From assembly GCA_022701365.1 (NCBI GenBank), contig JAKUHH010000150.1, positions 310,001 through 374,000 of the forward strand: a stretch of 64,000 nt of DNA, in the 5' to 3' direction. The stretch is from Mycocentrospora acerina. Taxonomy: Eukaryota > Ascomycota > Dothideomycetes > Pleosporales. Both the position numbers and the translations under genes were made by a program. The notes under the pieces are model-generated. The model searched no databases, had not been told where the DNA came from, and saw only the letters and a list, made by a program, of their open reading frames with translations. The first letter of the stretch is position 1. Each line of letters opens with the position of its first letter. This document shows, piece after piece, positions 22,801 to 30,863 of the stretch.

Positions 22801-24723
22801 TCTATGGGGGCACCTGCGTTCTCTCTGGACTACTTTTCTTCGGTCGATGCCGTCTGGAGCCTCTTCAGACCTGTAGATTCCTCGCCGTCTACCCCCGCGC
22901 ACTCACGCCATACAACCCCAAACCATGAGTTTGGATGGCAAGGTTTGGTAAAGAGTTTGGACACGTATGGAAGTCACAATAGTTCGAATGGGCCATGGGG
23001 AAGTGATGGACAGCCTTCAGGACCAGTCACACCATACTCTACCGAAGACACGCCACCGATGCTGTCGAGGGCATCAACTGCAAGAAGTGCTCAAACAGTT
23101 GGTCACACACCCTACTCCACGTCCCCTGAACAGAGTCACACAGCGATGAAGAAGAGTTCGACCGCAAATTTTGCAAGTGCTGTTGCTGCCTTGTCGCGGC
23201 CATTTGCTAACGCAATGTCATCATCTCCACCAGTGAGACTACGCGCAGACGCAAGTGACCTTTCCACATCTGCGCCCACCAGCGGCGTCACATGGGGAAG
23301 GACAACTTTCTATGGTGGCGGATCTCAGGAACGGGTCGGTCTGGCGCCATCGCGCAGCAAACAAGAAAAACGAGCTAGTTTTGGTCAAGTAGATCGTGGC
23401 AATGTGGATAACATGTACGACTCTGATTCTGAATACGACAAGATCAATGATGATCCCACATCTAGTTTTGAGGGACAATCCAACTACCCTGTTCTTGTCA
23501 CGCCACGAGATGGTGAAGGCGAGATTGGGCCGGAGAAGATCAAGGTCACTCTGAAAAATCAGGATCAGTTTGATGATGAGGCATGTGTGAGCAAACCACT
23601 ATTGGATATGAGTAAAGATTGGCTGCATCGTGCTTGGAGGGAGCAGTATGCCGATTTACTTGGCTCTTGGGGGTTGATCAGCGCAAGAGCGGAGGTACTC
23701 AAGTTCAACGGGCTTGTTTCCTACTTTCCTCCTGAAGAGCAGACGACCAATATCAAGGCTGGCTCGGTATGTCTTGCGCTTGATAAAGGTGAAAATGAAA
23801 AGACTGAAGAAGAAACTCTACGACATCATTCAAGAGCCTCGACCATGCTGGCACCTCCGTCCGTCACCCCAGGACACCTGAAGCGTTCACCTCTTGCATC
23901 GCCGAGGCACTTTTCTTTCAACCCAGAGGCAACTGAATTCCAGCCTAGCACACCATCAATGATGCCAATGGACGAGTCCACTCTGGAAAACCTCGCGGCT
24001 CCTGAACAATACCTACGTCTATCAATACCCGCACCCAACCCGACAAATGAGCTCGATGGAAGTACTGCCGGCCTCGGAACGCCCCCAACTCAGACCCGAC
24101 ATCTCTCTCATCACAGCAAATCTGCCAGTCGGCCCAGTTATTCACGCGGCACATCAAACGTCTCAGCTCCTTCCGTATGGGAAGGCTCACGCGCGCCTAC
24201 GGACAAACCCGCGGCCAAAAAACTGCCGTCTGAGCCCGTTTATAGCTGCAGCATCTGCTGGATCCGCGTCCAAGGACGCTTTTACCTCTGCCCAGCTTGC
24301 GGCCACGTCGCACACTTTGACTGCATGGATGACGAGCTGAACACGGAAGAAGACGAGTGCGTAGTTGGATGCGGGTGTGGATGTGGCCTCGAAGACGATG
24401 ACGAGCGGAGCCGCATGGAAGCGTACATTGAAGGTGTACGTGCTGCCAACGCTGCGGGGGTGGCGTGGCAGGAAGGTAGTGGATGGCAGATGGCGGAGCA
24501 CGCGAAGCATGAGCTTGAGCGAGCCGAGTCTGAACGCACAGAGAGCGAGTTCTCAGCCCGTGGGAGAGTAGGGAAAGATGGCGATGCACAAGATAAGAGG
24601 AGGAGGGAGCGACTCACGATGCGGGGCACGGCGAACGTCAGCCCAGGGTCGAGTACGAAGAAGAGGAAGAAGGAAAAGGTGAAGAGCAAGAAGGTCAAGG
24701 TGTCTGGGTTGAGTTATTACTAG
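19840..24723 (+). CDS. MTC5: SEA/GATOR2 complex subunit (WDR59/Mtc5-like)
   Basis: WD40-RWD-RING protein of the SEACAT/GATOR2 complex on the vacuole, which signals amino acid sufficiency to TORC1. A single exon of 4.9 kb encodes 1627 aa from ATG 19840 (1646 from 19783). I prefer 19840 because MATTAGRTAAGR leads straight into the conserved FDQNVTIAVDDEIGAASIS. The WD40 propeller covers about 15-400 (DVADVQWSPF, RAHDRAITDINFSAHHPELLA, LHIWDIRRG, IYGIDWN, DSTIKLWN). The RWD domain is about 510-630. The middle is long, Ser/Pro-rich and disordered. The C-terminal Zn/RING ends the protein (CSICWIRVQGRFYLCPACGH, HFDC, CGCGCG), followed by a basic KKRKKEKVKSKK tail. It is considerably longer than yeast Mtc5 (about 1150) and human WDR59 (about 970), mainly in the disordered linker. 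Confidence 0.9.
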   Translation: MATTAGRTAAGRTPFESPTFDQNVTIAVDDEIGAASISPAGRDVVLASKSGLRIIDLDNPYSMPLFIPNQSSWDVADVQWSPFACRSEWIASTRNQLALVYNLSMPFNSKKAPIEYTLRAHDRAITDINFSAHHPELLATCGIDSFVFVHDLRTGRAPLKLADFTAGATQVKWNRQDDKTIASAHDKYLHIWDIRRGATPLATIAAHSTKIYGIDWNRTDPRKIMTCSLDSTIKLWNNVGLVANTNKPRRVIHTHYPVWRARHAPFPHGILAMPQRGNSSLWLYKHVDNSPAVNFTGQPAHEFRAHDPDAQVREFLWRSRGSTDDNIDDRDFQLVSWGTDKQLRLHRITPELLESSVGFRKGDRLIEEPSSTRMGAAYVTYRDGPMPSNAVARDKLTTPRHQLRGNLSTLLQNYSLNDEVHTSRFRSQTQLQGHLKSIPRETMTATPIRRNNPRVVTHITWMDGVKIGDRHDEEDDTKEFRARPNQLDRKDQHPYQEQNDLGAEISHVGNKYKKLAFEVIDVPGRRITVAFNGPWGDYDPVTEDFKLVFLRFTIRFPPQYPKIVETVQPGIGTARTRTPLDIEFERTTASISREKQEDLMDDLDIIAETCAGQQREALEAVLSYALGERGLHDSLHLTDETQLSEDIGPLPVGESSSEDDEHEGEFADDVMQSSHTNANVPTAIQCSVSFSAFGPLVIARLPSKKPTPLFDANPFRITRNLRHGSTKDDIFNSFGHFATHRAEGSDRASSPASSVASWEPSTSSSSSSGSDNIAYTHLGNFQPPLAWQRSTSRFQGRGSVPSSIGTGRPIPKAKSIVTVLSSVVDEFVPSKRVLAEGYRIFGPGPEVCEHNAGVARNHGFKDLADIWTLCKLILNNEVPLEILPQSYRKDQVLVVARRALVRIKRKDSGLDLQFDEADNVTNAKLTGRIKWGDHIVMTWLIPALFDYFERLADTQMLAMLSCIFAEPAACEGLTSAMSRMRQSQLPMSMGAPAFSLDYFSSVDAVWSLFRPVDSSPSTPAHSRHTTPNHEFGWQGLVKSLDTYGSHNSSNGPWGSDGQPSGPVTPYSTEDTPPMLSRASTARSAQTVGHTPYSTSPEQSHTAMKKSSTANFASAVAALSRPFANAMSSSPPVRLRADASDLSTSAPTSGVTWGRTTFYGGGSQERVGLAPSRSKQEKRASFGQVDRGNVDNMYDSDSEYDKINDDPTSSFEGQSNYPVLVTPRDGEGEIGPEKIKVTLKNQDQFDDEACVSKPLLDMSKDWLHRAWREQYADLLGSWGLISARAEVLKFNGLVSYFPPEEQTTNIKAGSVCLALDKGENEKTEEETLRHHSRASTMLAPPSVTPGHLKRSPLASPRHFSFNPEATEFQPSTPSMMPMDESTLENLAAPEQYLRLSIPAPNPTNELDGSTAGLGTPPTQTRHLSHHSKSASRPSYSRGTSNVSAPSVWEGSRAPTDKPAAKKLPSEPVYSCSICWIRVQGRFYLCPACGHVAHFDCMDDELNTEEDECVVGCGCGCGLEDDDERSRMEAYIEGVRAANAAGVAWQEGSGWQMAEHAKHELERAESERTESEFSARGRVGKDGDAQDKRRRERLTMRGTANVSPGSSTKKRKKEKVKSKKVKVSGLSYY

Positions 24724-25254
24724 ACTGCTCGAAATCGGCATGTGTTTATAGTGAGATAATGTTTAGGCCGAAGAAGGCAGTCTAGAAATCATTTCTCCTC
24801 TGTTATAGAGCTGTTGAGGTTGCATTTTGGTCAATTGTGGTGAATTGTGGTGAATTGCAGGTTCAAGAATCGGCCAACTGAACCACTTGCTGAAGTTTTC
24901 ATGACAGATGATGGGAGCAGGTTCGCAAGAGGTAGTGTGACAATCATTGAATTTTTGCAAACAGACCTCGATGAAATGTAACTTAATTATATTATGAGCA
25001 TGCTCATAGTGTGCCTTCTGGTCGTATTCTCTCCATCCTTCTCAAAAGCCTTTTCGCAGCCACACTCGTTCACATCTCCGCCTCTCCAGTCCGTCTCAGT
25101 ACGAAGCCAGCACCTGCAGAATTCCGTCACCCTAAGCGATCCGCAATAGCAGCAGCCAACTTCCCGATCAAGGCCCCAGCCAAAAAAAAGCAAGGTGTCT
25201 CTCAAGCAGAAGACCAGACCAGACCAGACCACGAATGAAAGTCGACACTACTAC
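24724..25254. other. Convergent intergenic region
   Basis: 531 bp between the stops of MTC5 and the small secreted protein gene. There is a short direct repeat GGTGAATTGT at about 24838-24858. No gene is seen. Confidence 0.5.
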
Positions 25255-25741
25255 CTATTCCTCTCCAGTACTGTTCAGTCCTCCTCCTCCCAGGACAACA
25301 TCAAGATCCAAGCTCTCGAGCGGCAACACCCCTCCCCGCATCGTCACAACGCCTCCTTCCTTCCCCCCAGCATCAATCACCCTCTTCTTCGTCTTTGTCT
25401 TTGTCTTCTTGCCCTTGCAGCACGTACAGTCATCTATCCATACACACACACACACATGCCTATCAGTACATCCCCGACCAGGCAGAGGCAGAGGAAAACC
25501 AAGGGCCAAACTCACCAAAGCACTCACTCCCCTTTTTACAGTACTTGTCTGTAGAGCAGAATCCGTACTTGCAGATGAGGATGCTGGCGCGGTCGTGGGA
25601 GCACTCGTAGTGTTTGTTTGATTGGGGGAGGGGGGATCGCTTGTTGTGATTGTTGATGTTGTTGTTGTTGATGGTGTTATCTGCAAGGGCGGTGGTCATG
25701 CCTGTTATGCCGAAGAGGAGGAGGAGGGGGAGGAACTTCAT
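25255..25741 (-). CDS. Small secreted cysteine-rich protein, unrecognised
   Basis: Two exons, 25741-25516 and 25433-25255, joined through a GTGAGT..TAG intron of 82 nt (phase 1, containing a TG/CA repeat), give about 134 aa. The N-terminus MKFLPLLLLFGITGMTTALA is a clear signal peptide. It is followed by an Asn-rich stretch and KR, a possible Kex2 site. Eight cysteines follow in the mature part: YEC, LIC, GFC, KYC and SEC in exon 1, then DDC-T-CC just after the junction. The tail is Lys/Thr repeats then Gly-rich and ends LNSTGEE. The fact that the splice brings three further cysteines into phase supports the model. Function is unknown. Cysteine-rich secreted proteins of this size are often effectors or antimicrobial peptides in fungi, but no family is recognised. 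Confidence 0.6.
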
Positions 25742-26536
25742 CCTTTTTTTTCTGATTTTGTTGTTGTTGATGTTGATGAAGGTTTTGTTAGGAGTTTAAG
25801 GTAGGAGCGTAATGGTAGGAGTAAGAGCGGGATTTTTTTGTTATTGTTTGAAAAGTAGTTGATTGAGTGGAGGTGGAGAAAATAAAATATGGAGGAGGAA
25901 AGAGAGGGAGGGGTGAAAGTAAGGGTAAGGGTAAAGGCAAAGGTAAAGGTGAAAGCGAAAATGAAAACGAAATGAAAGTGAAGGTGAAATCACACACACC
26001 TACACATACAACTGCTCGCCCAGTGAGCAACACCACACAACGAGTGATGGGATAATTCAGAGTTGGAAACATACATGTATGCATACATACCTTTTTCCAC
26101 TCACCTCAACTCAACTCAACTCAAACTCCTCACTCACACCCAACAACAAAAACAAGCATTACGACATCACAGCAACATTCTTAAAGAAGAACACACAATC
26201 TCAAATAAACAACCAAGGTTTAGAAAAAAAGGGATGCTTTTAAAATATCTCTCTCTCAACTCCACACAAAGTCCATCCATCCATCCGTCCATCCATCTAT
26301 CAATTCATCGAAAAGAGAAAGAACCATACCCACTACTACCCCACAGAGGATGCATGTGTGTTTGTGTAAAAAAAAATAAGTGGTCACCACTCTATAAAAA
26401 GCGCCGTACGATGCAAATAAAAAAAAGCCCACAAAAAAGACAAGACAAGACCAGTAAACAAAAGTCTAAGATATCAAACGTCATATTCGTCAATCAAAGC
26501 CCCCCATTCCATCCATGTTCGTAAAAAAGATCACAT
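25742..26536. other. Intergenic, simple-sequence-rich
   Basis: 795 bp between the secreted-protein start and the eEF3 stop, both on the minus strand. It contains a purine-rich AAGGTAAAGG/GAAAATGAAA tract (about 25900-25990), CAACT repeats (26104-26125) and CATC/CATCCGTC repeats (26272-26300). The right part is A-rich and should be the eEF3 3' untranslated region. No gene is recognised. Confidence 0.55.
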
Positions 26537-29500
26537 TTATTCTGCCTCGTCGTCCGTGTTGGGAGGTTGAGGAGTGCCCTGTTTGAAATGTTAGTTCGAG
26601 TTCCAACTTGCATCGGGTAAAAAAAAAGAGGAGTAGGGTATGCAAAAACGTACCTTGGGGCTGTTCAACCAGTCAATGTACCTCAGTCGCCTCCTGACCT
26701 CACGGTCCTTTTGCTCCTTCTTGGTCATCTTCTTCTTCTTCTTGGCCTTGAACTTCATGTCGCCCTCTGTGTCAGATGCAGCAGGGGTGCCGACTGTGCT
26801 GGGTGCCGCGCTGCTGGCAACGCTGCTGGCAACGCTGGAGCCGGGACGCGAGTCCTCGAAGCGGTCCATGTTGACAGCGAGGTGGCCCTTGTGTGCCACC
26901 TTACCGTCAGCCACGTGCCATTGCTCGGGGCACAGCGCGCCAACAAACTCCTCGTTATGGGAAATCATAATCACACCACCCTTGTAGTCGCGGATGGCGA
27001 CGGCAAGACCACCGAGGGAGTCGCGGTCCAAAAAGTTAGTGGGTTCGTCGAGCACGAGAAGATGGGGGTTGTTCCACATGGCACCCGCTATATGATTGTT
27101 AGTTGTTGTTGCGATGAAGAAAAAACACAAATCTGGGAAAACATACCGAGCACAACCTTGACCTTCTGTCCTCCAGAGAGACCAGAAATCTCATTGTGGT
27201 TCGCAATCTCGGGGTCCATGCCCAGATCCTCGAAATGCTTGGAGATGACCTTTGGCTCCAGAACACGGTAACCAAGACCCTCGCGGGACGACTCGTGATC
27301 ATCAAACTCCTGGATCAGCTTCGAGAAGCCTCGCTCAACCAGAGTCTCGCGGGAAACCATGGTGTTGAACTTGGGAATCATGTGCATCCACTTGACCTCG
27401 TACTGGAAACTCTTCTTGTACTTCTGACGACCAATGAGCGCCTCGACCTTGCGCTGGATGCCATCACCAATGTCGATGGTGACCTCCATCTGGGCCTTGT
27501 CTTCCTCAGTGAGGATACGGGTCTGCTTCATGAGCACCTCACGATCGTCACCGTTGGCATAACGCCACTGGAGGTACTGGTTAGGTGTCTTCTCCATGTG
27601 CATCTCAACGTGCTCAAGGGCGTGCTGCTTGATGTATCCAAGACGCAAGTTGGGGTGCTTCTCGACCTTTCCTTCCTGGGGCACGGCCTCGCCAGTAAGG
27701 ATCTTGATGAGGGTAGATTTACCGGCACCGTTGGCGCCGATAATGGCCACACGAGACGAAAGAGACAAGTTGCAGGACGCGTCGGTGAGGGACGGCTTGG
27801 ATGCACCGGGGTAGGTGTATGTGCAGTTGGTCATGCGAAGAATGGAGCGGGTGTTGGACTTGACACCAGTGAGGATACCGGGAGGAGGGAACTTGAACTT
27901 GACCTGAGAGTCAGAGAGGGTGTAGTAGCTCTTGGCCTCTGGCTTCTGCCTGACAAAGTCGGCAAGGTTACCCTTGTAGCAGACCAGCTTCTTCTGCTCG
28001 TAGTGGTAGATGTTTGTGCAGACCTCGTCAAGGAATCCAGAGTCGTGAGAGACGATCAAGCTGGTAATCTCGGTGTGCTTCTTCAGGTACTCCTGCAACC
28101 AGGCAACGTTGGCAACGTCCAAGTGATTGGTAGGTTCGTCGAGCAACAAGACATCGGCACGCATAAGCATGGCACGCGCCAAAGCCAGCTTCATCTTCCA
28201 TCCTCCGGACAGAGAGCCGACTTTGTGCGACTGCCTGCCTTCGGGGCCAGAGCTGAAGCCAACCTCTTCCAAGACCTCGGTGATGCGCTCCATGCTCTCA
28301 TCCTTGAACCTGGGGTCGTTGCAGATGTACTGGAGAATGGTGATCTCGGCATCTTCACCCTGGTTGTGCTCAACGAAGCAGGTCTTGACCTGGTCCTGGG
28401 GAGGGAAACCCTCGAGCTTGCCATCAGCAATGCTGCGCATGAGCGTAGACTTGCCAGCACCGTTGCGGCCGCAAAGACCGTAACGGTGGCCCTTGAGGAG
28501 CTTCAAGTTTGTGTGGGAAAGGAGCAACATGCCACCGTATCCGAGAGAGAAGGTGGCGTTGACAATCTCAACCTCACCGTCCTCTTCCTGGACGGGCTGG
28601 CCAAACTTGCGGTGGTCCTCATCAACGTAGAACTTGTGCACAGCCTCGGCGACCTTCTCGGCCTCTCCAGCGTTCAGGAGAGACTCCAAGTAAGGAGCAA
28701 CGAGCTGGGGAATACGGGCAAGCTCGCGTTCAAAGACGTCCTCAGCAATCATGTCCGCAATGTAGCTCTTGGCGAGAGCCAACACCTCGGCGTCGCCAGG
28801 GAAGTTCAGCAGAGTGCCTTGAGCACTGATGGACTGATCAATCACATTGACAACATCTGCCGAGGACACACGGCTGTCGACGTTGCCGTCCTTGTCGGCA
28901 ATGGCCTGGTCGATGACGGCCAGAGCACGCTCTCCGATTTCGCGCACCTCGGGGAGGGAAGCGCGGTCCTTGACGGCCTTGACACCGGGCTTCAGCTTTG
29001 GCAAGAAAGCACGAGCCTCAGTGGGGTCGTGGACAAGCTTGGTCAAGTTCTCGACGACGACAACGGTCTGGCGGGTGACTTCCTGGGAAGTCGAGGGAGA
29101 GTTGAGGGAACGCTCCAGCAGGGGCGTGACCATGGCGAGCACGGGAGATGTGACAATGGCAACAAAGGTTGTCTGCGACAGGGCGTGGATGGCCTTTTGC
29201 AGCGTCTGGGTGGAGGGGTCCTCGATGGCCTTGACGAGGAGCGGGATGCGGGGCGCAATATCGTCGTTCTGGAGGAGTGTGGTGAGGCTGTTCATTGTCT
29301 TGACGGCCTGCTTGGCGACCTGGACAGATTGTCAGCACTCGCTCTGCCACACAAACATATTGAATAGATAAGGAAGAAAAGGAAGAAGAAGTAGAAAAAA
29401 ACATACCTCAGACTTGAGATCGTGCATGCCGCTCTCGACCGCGGGGATGAGGCTCTCGAGCTTCTTGCCCATGGACTCACGCAGAATGTCCTTTTCCTTC

Positions 29501-30072
29501 TCAATCTCGAGGCTCTCCATGCCCATCTTGGCCTTGTCAGCCATGCGGCCGATGATCTCAAAGGCACCGACGGCACCCTGCCACTTGCCCGACTTCTTGC
29601 CCAGGTAGCGGATCAGAATGGGCAGCAGGCCAAAGACCTTGGCCTCGGCCGTCAGGTTCTCAAACAGGGCATCGAGCGCGTACTTGGCCGACTCCCTGAC
29701 GGAGGCGGTCTTGTCGGCAAGAGCATCGAGGACCAGCGGCACGAGCGTCTCTTCCTGCAGCATGAAGACGACCTCGGACAGCCGCTGTGTGTGGGGGAAG
29801 CGCTCAAACAGGGCGCCGAGGGCATTTGTAGCGCCCTCGCGCTGGACGGCGTCCTTCTTGTTGGCGGCAGCCTTCTTGATCGCATCGAGGATGCCGTAGC
29901 CCTTGAGGCCACGGAAGCCGACTGAGTTCTGCAGCACCGTGGTCAGGGCATAAGCAGCCTCGACCGAGGCGTGCGACGTCTTGGCCGTCAGAATGCTGGC
30001 CAGAAACGCGGCAACATCGTCCTGCGACGGCGCGGCGGCGCTGGCCTTGTCGACAATGATAGCGGGGGCCAT
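26537..30072 (-). CDS. TEF3: Translation elongation factor 3 (ABC-F)
   Basis: Fungal eEF3, a ribosome-bound ABC ATPase that helps release E-site tRNA in each elongation cycle. Four exons (30072-29407, 29319-27147, 27087-26654, 26578-26537) give about 1104 aa, slightly above yeast (1044). N-terminal HEAT repeats cover about 1-330 with the family start KASAAAPSQDDVAAFLASIL. ABC1 has GRNGAGKST, LSGGWKMKLALARA and LLLDEPTNHLD. ABC2 has GANGAGKST, an inserted chromodomain-like region (about YKKSFQYEVKW), LSGGQKVKVVL and LVLDEPTNFLD. The third junction restores KVKVVLAGAMWNNPHL. The tail is Ala/Ser rich, then KKKKKMTKKEQKDREVRRR, and the last 14-codon exon ends NTDDEAE. ATG 30072 (MAPAIIVDK) is preferred. 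ATG 30096 in the same frame would add eight residues. Confidence 0.95.
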
Positions 30073-30863
30073 GGGAGGCGACTCGGAGTGTGGCATGTCC
30101 CAGCAGTTGTTGGGCAGGTGGCAGTTGGCAGCGAGGGGTCCAACTATTTTTCGAGTTTTTGGCGGGCGTGGAGGGGCTTATCGATATGGAGACAAGAAAT
30201 AAAGTCCTCTCTGCAGCCTGAAGCGCGTGCGCGGAATCAAAGAAGCGCAACCCGGCAAGCAAATGGGTATCGTGAATGTGAGACGCCCCGTGGAGAGTGG
30301 AGAGTCTATAGGCAACAAAACACACACACACACACAAACACACACAGAGGAGGAGAGAAAAAAAAAGAAGCACCAGCACAGCGTTGGGGCACGGCTATGT
30401 ACTGCGTCGGGCTCAACTTAATCTTAGCGGCGTTGCAGGGCACGTTTTTCTTTGCGCGCATCTTGTCCCCCGCTAAGCCTCTTTGGGCCCGCCGGATAAC
30501 GGCCAAACAGAACGAGTGGCGGACGTCAGCGCGCCCTGGAGGTCCCCCAGAATAGGAACGTGGCCATTGGCTGGGGTGGGTGTGGCCTCAGGATTAGACA
30601 GTTTTCAGTGGCAACTCAGGTTCTGCATTTTTTTGCACAGGCACACTTATCGCACAGATTGGATATATATCGCGCAGATTGTACGAATAGGGTAGTAGTA
30701 AATTATAAATAAAAATAAATAGACTCGCATCCAGAGTCTCCCTCTTCCCGTCCAGCACACACCAAAAAAGAGAGGCCTATAGGTAAGACACACCGCCATT
30801 CCAAAGAGCCCCCTTCCCCCCCAGGGGACCAACTCCCAAACTCCATACACCGTTGCAAAACAC
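30073..30863. other. Intergenic, eEF3 promoter and GH3 3' region
   Basis: 791 bp. It has a CA-repeat at 30319-30350, an AT-rich stretch with CGCAGATTG repeated at about 30652-30682, and a C-rich run near 30810. No gene is recognised. Confidence 0.5.

Noticed and set aside
25915..25955. GTAAGGGTAAGGGTAAAGG resembling telomere repeats
   Set aside because: Only two near-TTAGGG-like units within a general purine-rich low-complexity tract, not a telomere.
27196..29367. 723-codon plus-strand open frame opposite eEF3
   Set aside because: It is exactly antisense to highly conserved eEF3 exon 2 and arises from its biased codon use. It has no domain, and its leucine/valine-rich reading is typical of an antisense shadow.
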